This document shows, piece by piece, positions 45,234-55,116 of a DNA stretch of 64,000 nt. Origin of the DNA: Pantoea sp. Ap-967 (GTDB lineage Bacteria; Pseudomonadota; Gammaproteobacteria; Pseudomonadales; Pseudomonadaceae); contig NZ_VWXK01000005.1 of the NCBI RefSeq assembly GCF_011752565.1, positions 214,218-278,217 on the forward strand, in the 5' to 3' direction. A program made the translations under genes and the position numbers. Below the pieces are notes generated by a model. That model worked only from the letters and a program-made list of their open reading frames with translations, made no database searches and was not told the origin of the DNA. The first letter of the stretch is position 1, and every line of letters starts with the position of its first letter.

Positions 45234-46207
45234 AAACCGTCATGGTCACCGGCGTTGGCGCGATCATGGGCTATGGCCTGTTGAAATCGCTGCGTGAGGC
45301 CGACCCTTCGATCCGCCTGCTGGGCACCGACATCTATGACGACGCCGTTGGCCGGGCCTGGTGCGATGCGTTCGAGCAGGCGCCGCTGACCGCCAGCGGC
45401 GAATATGCGCAATGGTTGCTGGATGTGCTGGCACGCTATGAAGTCGATTTGCTGATTCCCGGCATCGAGCAGGATGTTCACTGGCTTTCGGACCACCGTG
45501 CGTTATTTCGCCAGGCGCGCTGTGAAGTAGCGCTGAACACCCCGCACCTGATTGACCTGTCCCGCGACAAGTGGGCGATGGACCAGGCGCTGGCTGCACT
45601 GGGGGAACCCAGTCGGATCCCCAGCGCCCTGGAGGGCGACTTCCAATCGCTGCAGGCTGCCTTCGGCTTGCCGTTCCTGCTCAAGCCGCGCAAAGGCTCG
45701 GCGTCCAAGGGGCTGGTCTGGGTTCGGCAGGAGCAGGACTTCAGCGCCAATGCGCCGTTGCTGGGGGCGGTGTTGATAGCGCAACCGATCATTGGCAGCG
45801 CGGCGCGTGAGTACACCGTGGCGGTGTTCGCCGATGGCCAGGGCGGCGCCGGGCCGTCCATCGCCTTCCAGCGCAGCCTGGCCTCGGACGGTTCAACCGC
45901 CAAGGCGCGGGTATTCCACGATGCCGGCCTGGACGAAACCGTGGCCAGGTTGTGCCGTGCGTTCAAGCCGCTAGGGCCGACCAACCTGCAGTTTCGCAGG
46001 GATGACGATGGCGGTTGGCGCCTGCTGGAAATCAACCCGCGCATTTCGTCAACCAGTTCGATCCGCCGGGCGTTTGGCTACAACGAGGCGGCCATGTGCC
46101 TGGCCTTCTACCTGGACCACCGGATGCCCAGTGCGCCCACCGTCAAGTCGGGCTTCGCCGTTCGCTACATAGAGGACTACATCGTCCATGATCGGGATCA
46201 TTTCTGA
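45230..46207 (+). CDS. ATP-grasp ligase (carbamoyl-phosphate-synthase/PylC-like)
   Basis: A 325-residue ATP-grasp enzyme. The N-terminal Rossmann-like domain (VMVTGVGAIMGYGLLKSLRE) is followed by the ATP-binding Lys152 and Lys155 in KPRKGSASKG, and the metal-binding E267-x-N269 in LLEINPRISSTSS. Such enzymes form an acylphosphate from a carboxylate and couple it to an amine. In this setting the amine could be the 4-amino group made by the neighbouring transaminase, giving an N-acyl sugar, but this is inference. It is translationally coupled to the SDR and overlaps the phosphoesterase by 20 nt. Confidence 0.82.
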   Translation: MKTVMVTGVGAIMGYGLLKSLREADPSIRLLGTDIYDDAVGRAWCDAFEQAPLTASGEYAQWLLDVLARYEVDLLIPGIEQDVHWLSDHRALFRQARCEVALNTPHLIDLSRDKWAMDQALAALGEPSRIPSALEGDFQSLQAAFGLPFLLKPRKGSASKGLVWVRQEQDFSANAPLLGAVLIAQPIIGSAAREYTVAVFADGQGGAGPSIAFQRSLASDGSTAKARVFHDAGLDETVARLCRAFKPLGPTNLQFRRDDDGGWRLLEINPRISSTSSIRRAFGYNEAAMCLAFYLDHRMPSAPTVKSGFAVRYIEDYIVHDRDHF

Positions 46208-46874
46208 CGTCCATGGCAACTACAGTGCGCTGCGAAGCGTGCTGCAACGGCTCGACGCCCTGGGTGTCGAGCAGATCATCTGCCTGGGTGACACGGCCGG
46301 CTATTACTGCCAGGTCAACGCCTGCTGCGACGCACTGCGCGAGCGTGGGGTGCTGTCGGTGATGGGCAATCATGACTGGTACCTGGCCCGGCAGCAGCGT
46401 TGCCCGCGCTCCAACAGTGCCAACGCCTGCCTGGATTACCAGGCCAAGGTCATCAGCGAGCAGAACCTCGCCTGGCTCGATGGCCTGCCCCTGCAGGCGC
46501 AGGTACACGGGATGAGCCTGGTCCACGGTGGCTGGAATGACCCGCTGGATGAGTACCTGCAGCCGGCCCAGGCTTACTTCGAGGCGCTGCCCGGGCGCCT
46601 CTTCGTCTCGGGCCATACCCATGTGCAATACCTGTGGCAAGGGCAGGGCAAGGTCTACTGCAACCCAGGCTCCGTCGGCCAGCCGCGCGATGGCGACCGG
46701 CGAGCAGCGTTCGCGACCTGGGACGGGGAGCGCTTTGACCTGCACCGCCTGGAATACGACATTGCCGAGGTCCAGCAGGCCATGGCCGAGGCCGGCTTTA
46801 CACCGTACTTTTACCAAAACCTTGAAAATGGCACCCAGATAGGTGGAAGGATCAGTTCGATCCAGGCGCTTTGA
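46188..46874 (+). CDS. Calcineurin-like metallophosphoesterase (YfcE/ApaH-like)
   Basis: A 228-residue phosphoesterase with a complete two-metal site: D7 and H9 in SDVHGN, D35 in GDTAGYY, N61 and H62 in GNHDW, H123 in VHGG, and H153/H155 in GHTH. Substrates of the family include phosphodiesters and phosphomonoesters. Its 20-nt overlap with the ATP-grasp gene suggests coupled function, for example removal of a phosphate from an intermediate or by-product. It is an uncommon member of flagellin glycan loci as far as I know. Confidence 0.85.
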   Translation: MIGIISDVHGNYSALRSVLQRLDALGVEQIICLGDTAGYYCQVNACCDALRERGVLSVMGNHDWYLARQQRCPRSNSANACLDYQAKVISEQNLAWLDGLPLQAQVHGMSLVHGGWNDPLDEYLQPAQAYFEALPGRLFVSGHTHVQYLWQGQGKVYCNPGSVGQPRDGDRRAAFATWDGERFDLHRLEYDIAEVQQAMAEAGFTPYFYQNLENGTQIGGRISSIQAL

Positions 46875-46922
46875 TCCGCCAGCCCGGGTATTTTCTTCTG
46901 TCGCCTCTGCGGAAACCGAGCA

Positions 46923-48068
46923 ATGAGCACTGACAAGATTTTCTTCAATCGCCCGCACATGACCGGCAAAGAGCTGTACTACATTGCCGAAGCCAAGTTC
47001 GGCAACATGCTTGCCGGCGACGGGCCATTCACCAAGCGCTGCCACCAGTGGCTCGAAGCCTACAGTGGCAGCGAGAAGGTGCTGCTGACCCACTCCTGCA
47101 CGGCGGCACTGGAAATGTGTGCGCTGATGCTCGACATCCAGCCGGGTGACGAAGTCATCCTGCCTTCCTATACCTTCGTATCCACCGCCAACGCCTTCGT
47201 CTTGCGCGGCGCAGTGCCGGTGTTCGTCGATATCCGGCCCGATACCCTGAACCTCGACGAGCGCTTGATCGAGGCGGCCATCACCCCGCGTACCAAGGCC
47301 ATCGTGCCGGTGCACTACGCAGGGGTGGCCTGCGAGATGGACAGCATCATGGCCATTGCCCGCAAGCATGGGCTGCACGTGGTCGAGGACGCGGCCCAGG
47401 GCGTGATGTCGAGCTACAAGGGCCGGGCACTGGGCAGTATCGGTGACCTCGGGGCCTACAGCTTCCATGAAACCAAGAATGTGATTTCCGGCGAAGGTGG
47501 CGCGCTGCTGGTCAACGCCCGCGAGCAGGTGCTGCGGGCCGAGGTGATTCGCGAGAAGGGCACCGACCGCAGCCGCTTCTTCCGCGGTGAAGTGGACAAG
47601 TACACCTGGCAGGAAGTGGGCTCGTCGTTCCTGCCGGGCGAGCTGATTGCGGCGTTCCTCTGGGCCCAGCTGGAGGAGGCGCAGGCGATCACCGATAACC
47701 GCCTGGCGACCTGGAATGCCTACCATGCAGCCCTGGCAGGGTTGGAGCGCCAAGGCCTGCTACGCCGGCCCATCGTGCCGGAGCACTGCCAGCACAATGC
47801 GCACATGTACTACGTGCTGCTGGCGCCAGGCATCGACCGCCAGGCCGTACTGGAGGCGTTGAAACGCCACGAGATCTACGCGGTATTCCATTATGTGCCG
47901 CTGCATTCCTCGCCGGCCGGCGAGCGCTACGGGCGTAGCCATGGTTCCATGGAAGTCACCAACTACAGTTCCGAGCGACTGCTGCGCCTGCCCCTGTGGT
48001 GGGGCATGCCCAAGGCGGCCCAGGAGCGCGTGGTGCAGGTTCTTGGCGATATTCTGGCGCGCTTCTGA
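46923..48068 (+). CDS. rffA: dTDP-4-amino-4,6-dideoxyhexose transaminase (WecE/RffA family)
   Basis: A 381-residue PLP-dependent sugar aminotransferase of the DegT/DnrJ/EryC1 family. The PLP-binding Lys185 lies in SFHETKNVISGEGGA, a sequence characteristic of WecE/RffA, and the N-terminal FNRPHMTGKELYYI is likewise typical. WecE converts dTDP-4-keto-6-deoxyglucose to dTDP-4-amino-4,6-dideoxygalactose; an alternative product is the gluco isomer (viosamine) known on P. syringae flagellin. The dTDP-glucose enzymes RmlA and RmlB are not in the window and must be supplied from elsewhere. Confidence 0.9.
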   Translation: MSTDKIFFNRPHMTGKELYYIAEAKFGNMLAGDGPFTKRCHQWLEAYSGSEKVLLTHSCTAALEMCALMLDIQPGDEVILPSYTFVSTANAFVLRGAVPVFVDIRPDTLNLDERLIEAAITPRTKAIVPVHYAGVACEMDSIMAIARKHGLHVVEDAAQGVMSSYKGRALGSIGDLGAYSFHETKNVISGEGGALLVNAREQVLRAEVIREKGTDRSRFFRGEVDKYTWQEVGSSFLPGELIAAFLWAQLEEAQAITDNRLATWNAYHAALAGLERQGLLRRPIVPEHCQHNAHMYYVLLAPGIDRQAVLEALKRHEIYAVFHYVPLHSSPAGERYGRSHGSMEVTNYSSERLLRLPLWWGMPKAAQERVVQVLGDILARF

Positions 48069-48275
48069 GAGGGCCCCTGAGGTGGCGGCGGGGTATTCGA
48101 CAAAAAGAGCGTGACCTGGCAGTCAGAACGCGCATCTTCACTGTATATTGTCGAAAACCGGGAGCCGCTGCGTCGCACCTGGAATACCGTCAGGGATCGG
48201 TTGCCACCGTATCATCTGGCGTTTTGCCGTTGCGCAGGCAGTGGGTACTTCGCTGTTACTGAATTGGGAAGCCAT

Positions 48276-49226
48276 ATGATTGGCCTTAAAAGCATCGCCA
48301 GTTACGTGCCTGCTCAGGGCGTGGACAACTACGCCCAGGGCGCGAAATTCGGCAAGGACCAGGATTTCATCTTCGGCAAGATCGGTTCGACCTTCTTGCC
48401 GCGCAAGGAAGCTGCCCAGGAAACCTCCGACCTCTGTGTAGCCGCTGCGCAAAACCTCTTCGCCGCCAACCCGTCGCTGGACCCGGCTGCCATCGACGCG
48501 GTAATCGTGGTCACCCAGAACGGCGATGCCGAAGGCTTGCCACACACCGCAGCGATCGTTCAGCACAAGCTCGGCTTGTCGACCGCCGTTGCGGCCTTCG
48601 ATATCTCCCTGGGCTGCTCGGGCTATGTTTATGGCCTGTATGCGATGAAGGGCTTCATGGAAGCGGCGGGCCTGAAGAATGGCCTGCTGATCACCGCTGA
48701 CCCTTATTCGAAGATCGTCGACCCGGAAGATCGCAACACCACCATGCTGTTCGGCGATGCCGCCACCGCCTCGTGGCTGGGCGAAGGCGCGAACTGGCAG
48801 TTGGGCAAGTCGCTGTTCGGCAGCGATGGCGCCGGTGCCGAGCACCTGCGCACCACCGACGGCAAGTTCTTCATGAATGGCCGCCAGGTGTACAACTTCG
48901 CCCTGGTCAAGGTGCCTGCGCACCTTCAGCAGTTGCTCGATGCCAGCCAACTGAAGGCCGAGGACATCGACCTCTACTGCCTGCACCAGGGCAGCGCGGC
49001 AATCGTCGACGCGGTATCGGCGCGCTTTGAAGAGGGCGAGCACAAGCACAAGTTCGTCAAGGACATGATCGAAACCGGCAACACCGTCTCCTCGAGCATT
49101 CCGCTGCTGCTGGAAAAGCATGTGCTGGGCTCGCAGCACAAGCGCGTGGCGCTCAGCGGCTTTGGGGTCGGGCTGTCGTGGGGTTCGGCGATCATCGAGC
49201 GCCGCGAACCTGGCGAGCCGGGCTGA
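48276..49226 (+). CDS. FabH-like 3-oxoacyl-ACP synthase III
   Basis: A 316-residue thiolase-fold enzyme with the full catalytic triad C114 (DISLGCSGY), H237 (CLHQGSAA) and N269 (GNTVSS). A homologue sits upstream of fliC in P. syringae (orf3 of its glycosylation island) and, as I recall, in P. putida KT2440. It is thought to build or transfer the acyl group on the flagellin glycan. I chose ATG 48276 with GGGAA upstream. A 207-bp gap separates it from the transaminase; I see no convincing promoter in that gap. A strong terminator follows. Confidence 0.9.
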   Translation: MIGLKSIASYVPAQGVDNYAQGAKFGKDQDFIFGKIGSTFLPRKEAAQETSDLCVAAAQNLFAANPSLDPAAIDAVIVVTQNGDAEGLPHTAAIVQHKLGLSTAVAAFDISLGCSGYVYGLYAMKGFMEAAGLKNGLLITADPYSKIVDPEDRNTTMLFGDAATASWLGEGANWQLGKSLFGSDGAGAEHLRTTDGKFFMNGRQVYNFALVKVPAHLQQLLDASQLKAEDIDLYCLHQGSAAIVDAVSARFEEGEHKHKFVKDMIETGNTVSSSIPLLLEKHVLGSQHKRVALSGFGVGLSWGSAIIERREPGEPG

Positions 49227-49266
49227 GCCTGTACACGGCTTTAGCTACCGTTTGTCGCTGATTCAC

Positions 49267-49296
49267 ACGCCGCCAGCACCTGGCGGCGTTTTCTTT
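49267..49296 (+). terminator. Rho-independent terminator before fliC
   Basis: ACGCCGCCAG (49267-49276), a 3-nt loop and CTGGCGGCGTT form a very stable hairpin followed by TTTTCTTTTC. It isolates fliC from the island. Confidence 0.92.
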
Positions 49297-49390
49297 TCTA
49301 TTCTGCATGGGGCTGGCGCCTTTATTCTGGCGTCAACTCCTTGATTTTGTTGGGCTGGCCGGATGCCAGCAATTTTTTTCGAAAATCCGC

Positions 49391-49417
49391 TAAAGAAACC
49401 CGCCCTGACGAAGATAA
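49391..49417 (+). promoter_or_regulatory. Sigma-28 (FliA) promoter for fliC
   Basis: TAAA (49391-49394), 15 nt, then GAAGATAA (49410-49417), 6 of 8 matches to GCCGATAA, 81 nt before the fliC start. Confidence 0.75.
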
Positions 49418-49498
49418 CTATTACGAAGGTTCTCTGTGCCACCCCCGGCGAATTGCCAAGGCCGGAAGCCGTAGTACCCAACTTACGAGGAATTCGTC

Positions 49499-50350
49499 AT
49501 GGCTTTGACTGTTAACACCAACACCACCTCTCTGGGCGTTCAGAAGAACCTGAACCGTGCTTCCGATGCTCTGAGCACCTCGATGACTCGTCTGTCCTCC
49601 GGCCTGAAAATCAACAGCGCCAAAGACGACGCCGCCGGCCTGCAGATCGCTACCCGCATGACCTCGCAGATCCGTGGTCAGACCATGGCCATCAAAAACG
49701 CCAACGACGCTATCTCCATCGCCCAGACCGCTGAAGGCGCGATGCAAGAGCAGACCAACATCCTGCAGCGTATGCGTGAACTGGCTGTTCAGTCGCGAAA
49801 CGACAACAACAGCGAAGCCGACCGTGACGCACTGGACAAAGAATTCCAGTCGATGCTCAAAGAGATCGACCGTATCGCCGGTTCCACCCAGCTCAACGGC
49901 AAGAACCTGCTGGACGGCACCGCTGGCGACATGACCTTCCAGGTGGGTTCGAACACCGGTAGCGACAACCAGATCACCATCAGCCTGAGCGACGCCCTGA
50001 GCACTGCTGGCGCCCTGAGCGGCCTGTCTGGCATGAACATCACCGGTGCTGACAGCTCGTCCGCCGAGGCGACCTTCACCGCCGCCATGAGCGCAATCGA
50101 CGACGCTCTGAACTCGATCAACAGCACCCGTGCCGACCTGGGTGCCGTGCAGAACCGTCTGACCAGCACCATCAACAACCTGCAGAACATCAACGAAAAC
50201 GCCGAAGCCGCCCGTGGCCGTGTACAGGACACCGACTTCGCCGCTGAAACTGCTCAGCTGACCAAGCAGCAGACCCTGCAGCAAGCCTCGACTTCGGTTC
50301 TGGCCCAGGCCAACCAGCTGCCATCCGCTGTACTGAAGCTGCTTCAGTAA
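49499..50350 (+). CDS. fliC: FliC flagellin (short form)
   Basis: A 283-residue flagellin. The N-terminal ALTVNTNTTSLGVQKNLNRA and RLSSGLKINSAKDDAAGLQI helices and the C-terminal ENAEAARGRVQDTDFAAETA region (D0/D1) are complete. The variable centre is reduced to about 60-80 residues and is Ser/Thr-rich (GSNTGSDNQ, TGADSSSAEATFT), offering O-glycosylation sites. The short length resembles compact flagellins rather than long D2/D3 forms. AGGAA precedes the ATG. The adjacent transferases are likely to act on this protein. Confidence 0.97.
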   Translation: MALTVNTNTTSLGVQKNLNRASDALSTSMTRLSSGLKINSAKDDAAGLQIATRMTSQIRGQTMAIKNANDAISIAQTAEGAMQEQTNILQRMRELAVQSRNDNNSEADRDALDKEFQSMLKEIDRIAGSTQLNGKNLLDGTAGDMTFQVGSNTGSDNQITISLSDALSTAGALSGLSGMNITGADSSSAEATFTAAMSAIDDALNSINSTRADLGAVQNRLTSTINNLQNINENAEAARGRVQDTDFAAETAQLTKQQTLQQASTSVLAQANQLPSAVLKLLQ

Positions 50351-50365
50351 TCGCTGATGGTAACC

Positions 50366-50404
50366 GGCGGGGGAGTGCACAATGAGGCGCTTCCCCGCCT
50401 TTTC
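50366..50404 (+). terminator. Terminator or attenuator between fliC and flaG
   Basis: GGCGGGG (50366-50372) pairs with CCCCGCC (50393-50399) followed by TTTT. It would reduce read-through from abundant fliC mRNA into flaG. Confidence 0.7.
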
Positions 50405-50421
50405 GTTACGAGGTGGTAGAT

Positions 50422-50799
50422 ATGGACATGAGCGTCAAGCTGAATCTGTCCTACCCGGCCGCTCGGGCTACCGAGCAGGTAGGCGAGAAACCGGTACAAC
50501 GGTCGGCAGATACGCCCCGTGGCAATAGCGATACGCTGGAACCGAAGGCAGTCAGCGCTGCCGAAGACAGCAATCATGTCGAAAAGGTAAAAAGCGCCGT
50601 TTCGGAGATTGAAAAGTTTCTGAGTTCGACCCGTCGCAACCTGCAGTTTTCGACAGATGAAGAGTCCGGGCAGGTGGTGGTCAAGGTCATCGCCAGTGCA
50701 ACGGGTGAGGTGATTCGTCAGCTGCCCTCCGAAGAGGCGCTGCGCATTGCCCATAACCTGCATGATGTAAACAGTCTGCTGTTCGACGCCAAGGTATGA
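50422..50799 (+). CDS. flaG: FlaG family protein
   Basis: A 125-residue protein with the FlaG domain in the C-terminal half: RRNLQFSTDEESGQVVVKVI and EVIRQLPSEEALRIA. FlaG influences filament length in Pseudomonas relatives. GAGGTGG lies upstream of ATG 50422. It sits between fliC and fliD, the usual place. Confidence 0.92.
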   Translation: MDMSVKLNLSYPAARATEQVGEKPVQRSADTPRGNSDTLEPKAVSAAEDSNHVEKVKSAVSEIEKFLSSTRRNLQFSTDEESGQVVVKVIASATGEVIRQLPSEEALRIAHNLHDVNSLLFDAKV

Positions 50800-50879
50800 T
50801 GGCAGGCGAGCACATGACGCAGAATTGTAGTCGGCCGTGCAGGAGCGTGGCCTGACGTATCAGCAAGAGGGATAACTCT

Positions 50880-52292
50880 ATGGCGAGCACAATAGTCTCT
50901 AGTATCGGTCAAGGTACAGGTCTTAACATCACCGAAATGGTCACCGCGCTGGTGAATGCCGACACTGCTGCCAAGAAGGCACAGATCACCCGGCAAACCA
51001 GTAACAACAGTGCGATGATTTCCGGTGTGGGCTCGCTGCGCAGTGCCCTCACGGCGTTCCAGGACGCCATGAAGAAGCTCAATGACACCACGGCGCCAGC
51101 CTTCAACGCCTTCTCTGCGAAATCGGCGAACGAGTCGGTGGTCAAGGTCACTGCGGGCAACACCGCCGTGGCCGGCAGCTACGATATCGTGGTCAACCAG
51201 TTGGCGACCGGTTCGAAGGTTGCCAGTGCTGCGTTCGCAGGGGGGGCAACCTCTTCGATCGATGCCGGCACCCTGACCATTGAGCAAAACGGTAACTCGT
51301 ACAATATCGATGTGGCTTCCGGCGCCACCTTGCAGACCGTTCGTGATCAGATCAACAAGCAGTTGAGCGTGCAAGGCATCTCCGCCAACATCGTCAACGG
51401 TGAGGGTGGTGCGCGCCTGGTGCTCAGCTCGACCACCACCGGCAAGGGCTCGGACCTCAAGGTCGGCGGCATTGCTTCGCTGGAAATCGATGGCACCCAG
51501 CAGATGAGCGGCACTGGCGCCGGGTTCATCACCGGGTTGGCGCAAAGCGCCGAGCTGACCGTCGATGGGCTGGCGGTCACCAGCACCAAGAACAGCATCA
51601 CCGATGCCATCAGTGGCATTACCCTGGAGCTGACGGGTGTCAGTGCCAAGTCGGGCACCACCGGCGTTCCTACCTCGATCACAGTGGCCCAGGACAACGA
51701 CGGCTTGAAGAAGTCGGTGCAGTCTTTCGTCGATGCCTACAACACGCTGACGAAGACCATCACTGCGCTCACGGCCAGTACCCGTGACGACGATGACAAC
51801 CTTTCGCTGGGCCCGCTGACCAACGACCCGACCACCCGTTCGCTGGTCAACGATATCCGCAAGGTGCTGTCGGAAGTGGGCGCGGGCGACCAACTGACGA
51901 CCCTCAGCCAGCTGGGTATCAACACCACCAAGGACGGCACCCTGGAGTTCAACGCCACCAAGTTCACGTCGGCAATGGACGACAAGAAGCTGGGTTCGCA
52001 GGTGCAGGAGCTGTTTACCGGTAGCAATGGCCTGATCGAGCGCATGAACAAGGCCATCGACCCGTACAATTCCACCGATGGCAGCCTGGTTACGCGCACC
52101 AACGCCCTGAACAAGGTGGCCAAGAACCTGGCCGACCAGCAAACCGCGCTGGACCGTCGCACCGAGGCATTGACCGAATCGCTGACCAAGAAGTACGTGG
52201 CGATGGACACGGCGGTTGCCAAGCTCAACGCCCAGGCCACGCAGATCAAGTCGGTGTTCGATGCGCTGAACGCCCAGGCCAAGAACTCCTGA
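50880..52292 (+). CDS. fliD: FliD filament cap protein
   Basis: A 470-residue cap protein (HAP2). The N-terminal SSIGQGTGLNITEMVTALVNAD and the C-terminal coiled coil (LTKKYVAMDTAVAKLNAQA) are typical, and the centre is beta-rich and variable. It folds exported flagellin at the filament tip and can act in adhesion. AGAGGG precedes the ATG. It is closed by a strong terminator. Confidence 0.95.
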   Translation: MASTIVSSIGQGTGLNITEMVTALVNADTAAKKAQITRQTSNNSAMISGVGSLRSALTAFQDAMKKLNDTTAPAFNAFSAKSANESVVKVTAGNTAVAGSYDIVVNQLATGSKVASAAFAGGATSSIDAGTLTIEQNGNSYNIDVASGATLQTVRDQINKQLSVQGISANIVNGEGGARLVLSSTTTGKGSDLKVGGIASLEIDGTQQMSGTGAGFITGLAQSAELTVDGLAVTSTKNSITDAISGITLELTGVSAKSGTTGVPTSITVAQDNDGLKKSVQSFVDAYNTLTKTITALTASTRDDDDNLSLGPLTNDPTTRSLVNDIRKVLSEVGAGDQLTTLSQLGINTTKDGTLEFNATKFTSAMDDKKLGSQVQELFTGSNGLIERMNKAIDPYNSTDGSLVTRTNALNKVAKNLADQQTALDRRTEALTESLTKKYVAMDTAVAKLNAQATQIKSVFDALNAQAKNS

Positions 52293-52307
52293 TCCATTAG
52301 CAGTGAC

Positions 52308-52350
52308 AAAAGCCCGGCAGCGTCGAAGGACGCGCCGGGCTTTTTGTTTT
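52308..52350 (+). terminator. Rho-independent terminator after fliD
   Basis: AAAAGCCCGGC (52308-52318) pairs with GCCGGGCTTTTT (52334-52345), T-rich afterwards. Confidence 0.92.
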
Positions 52351-52355
52351 CTCCC

Positions 52356-52382
52356 TAAAGTTTTTTGACGTCCCGGCGATAC
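52356..52382 (+). promoter_or_regulatory. Sigma-28 (FliA) promoter for fliST
   Basis: TAAA (52356-52359), 15 nt, then GGCGATAC (52375-52382), 6 of 8 matches to GCCGATAA. It directly follows the fliD terminator and lies 42 nt before fliS. Confidence 0.65.
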
Positions 52383-52424
52383 ACAGGGTACAAGCAACCT
52401 TTTTCGCAGCAACGAGGTAGATCC

Positions 52425-52820
52425 ATGAACCCGATGTTGGCCCTTCGGCAGTACCAGAAAGTCAACGGTGTGGCACAAACGTCCGAAGCCAGCCCTCACC
52501 GTCTGGTACAAATGCTCATGCAGGGCGGTCTTGACCGCATGGCCCAGGCCAAGGGTGCCATCGCACGCAAGGATGTTGCCCAGCGCGGCATCCTGATCGG
52601 CAAGGCCATCGACATCATTGGCGGCCTGCGCGAAGGGCTGGACCTGGAAAACCACGCCGACAGCCTGGCCGAACTGGACAGCCTGTACACCTACATGAGC
52701 CGTCGCCTGATCGAAGCCAACATGAAAAGCGACCCGGCCATCATCGATGAAGTGGCGCGCCTGCTGATTACCGTGAAGGAAGGTTGGGACGCCATCGCCG
52801 ACCAGTCGTCGGCTCCCTGA
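52425..52820 (+). CDS. fliS: FliS flagellin export chaperone
   Basis: A 131-residue helical protein beginning MNPMLALRQYQKV. The segments SPHRLVQMLMQGGLDRMAQAKGA and ENHADSLAELDSLYTYMSRRL are characteristic. FliS binds the flagellin C-terminus and prevents premature polymerisation. GAGGTAG precedes the ATG at 52425. It is followed 14 nt later by fliT. Confidence 0.95.
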   Translation: MNPMLALRQYQKVNGVAQTSEASPHRLVQMLMQGGLDRMAQAKGAIARKDVAQRGILIGKAIDIIGGLREGLDLENHADSLAELDSLYTYMSRRLIEANMKSDPAIIDEVARLLITVKEGWDAIADQSSAP

Positions 52821-52834
52821 TCAAGGAGGATGAC

Positions 52835-53131
52835 ATGAGCGATGTGATCGCCCGTATCGAACACACCCGTCAGCTGCTGCTGACGGCGCTGGAGAAGCGC
52901 GACTGGGATGCGGTAGGGGAGCTGGACCTGGAATGCCGCCTGCGCATCAACGACGTGTTGGGCGAGGCTCAGGGCCAGGAGGCGGATGTTCGCGACAGCC
53001 TGGAGCAGTTGCTCGACGTTTACCGGCAATTAATCGACGTTGCAAGTGGCGAGCGTCAATCGATAGTCGACGAGATGACGCAAATCCGTCAGGCGAAAAA
53101 TGCCGCCAAGGTATACCATCTGTTCAGTTGA
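52835..53131 (+). CDS. fliT: FliT-like flagellar chaperone
   Basis: A 98-residue helical protein. Position after fliS, size and helical content fit FliT, the FliD chaperone in enteric bacteria; primary-sequence similarity in this family is weak. GGAGG lies 6 nt before ATG 52835. The N-terminal IEHTRQLLLTALEKRDWDAVGELDLECR is a good match to Pseudomonas versions as I remember them. Confidence 0.85.
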   Translation: MSDVIARIEHTRQLLLTALEKRDWDAVGELDLECRLRINDVLGEAQGQEADVRDSLEQLLDVYRQLIDVASGERQSIVDEMTQIRQAKNAAKVYHLFS

Positions 53132-53164
53132 CCACAGATGTCCTAAACGTCCTGCGCCATTAAT

Positions 53165-53193
53165 TTGACTGTATGCGTTTTTTTGACTTTACT
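53165..53193 (+). promoter_or_regulatory. Possible sigma-70 promoter for fleQ
   Basis: TTGACT (53165-53170), a 17-bp spacer and TTTACT (53188-53193) form a moderate match. No sigma-54 site is visible, consistent with fleQ being the top of the hierarchy. Confidence 0.4.
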
Positions 53194-53296
53194 AGTGGCT
53201 GTTTTCGAATTTCAGACGTCCGACCACTGACCATTCAGTCAGAATGATGTCGAGCACGCCTTCGGGCGCCGATATGACTAGGGAAGTTGCTATTGC

Positions 53297-54772
<1,476 letters not shown>

Positions 54773-54810
54773 TTTGGCCTTTTTGTGCCTGTCTTGGGTT
54801 TGATGGCGGG

Positions 54811-55042
54811 GCGTAGATCGAGCGCCGCCCGCGCGGCGCTTCGCGAGCTACGCTCGCTCCTACGTTTGTTTCGGGCCAGTCATTCCTGGGGATTTGCGCG
54901 CGTACGCCTTGGCGCATGGCACGATATCGCGTCGTACAAACAAGGCGGTCGCGCGCGCTTGCCACAGGCGTTACTGGCCCGAAACAAACGTAGGAGCGAG
55001 CGTAGCTCGCGAAGCGCCGCGCGGGCGGCGCTCGATCTACGC
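54811..55042. repeat. Perfect 70-bp inverted repeat between fleQ and fleS
   Basis: Arms 54811-54880 and 54973-55042 are exact reverse complements over all 70 bases. The 92-bp loop holds an inner imperfect stem (54897-54911 with 54941-54955, 13 of 15 pairs). The outer arms contain the GTAGGAGCGAGCGTAGCTCGCGA core, so this is a REP doublet of unusual perfection. It fills most of the 413-bp fleQ-fleS gap; apart from the fleS promoter I see nothing else there. Confidence 0.95.
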
Positions 55043-55116
55043 CGCCCCGCACCCCAAAACCGTTCACCCGCGCGCGCGCCGCTCAACCGGTTCATTCCCG
55101 CCCATCCCCCAAACCC

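Noticed and set aside
48117..48132. GG-N10-GC match upstream of the FabH-like gene as a sigma-54 promoter
   Set aside because: The -12 element reads ACGC instead of TTGC and the site is about 145 nt from the gene; likely chance.
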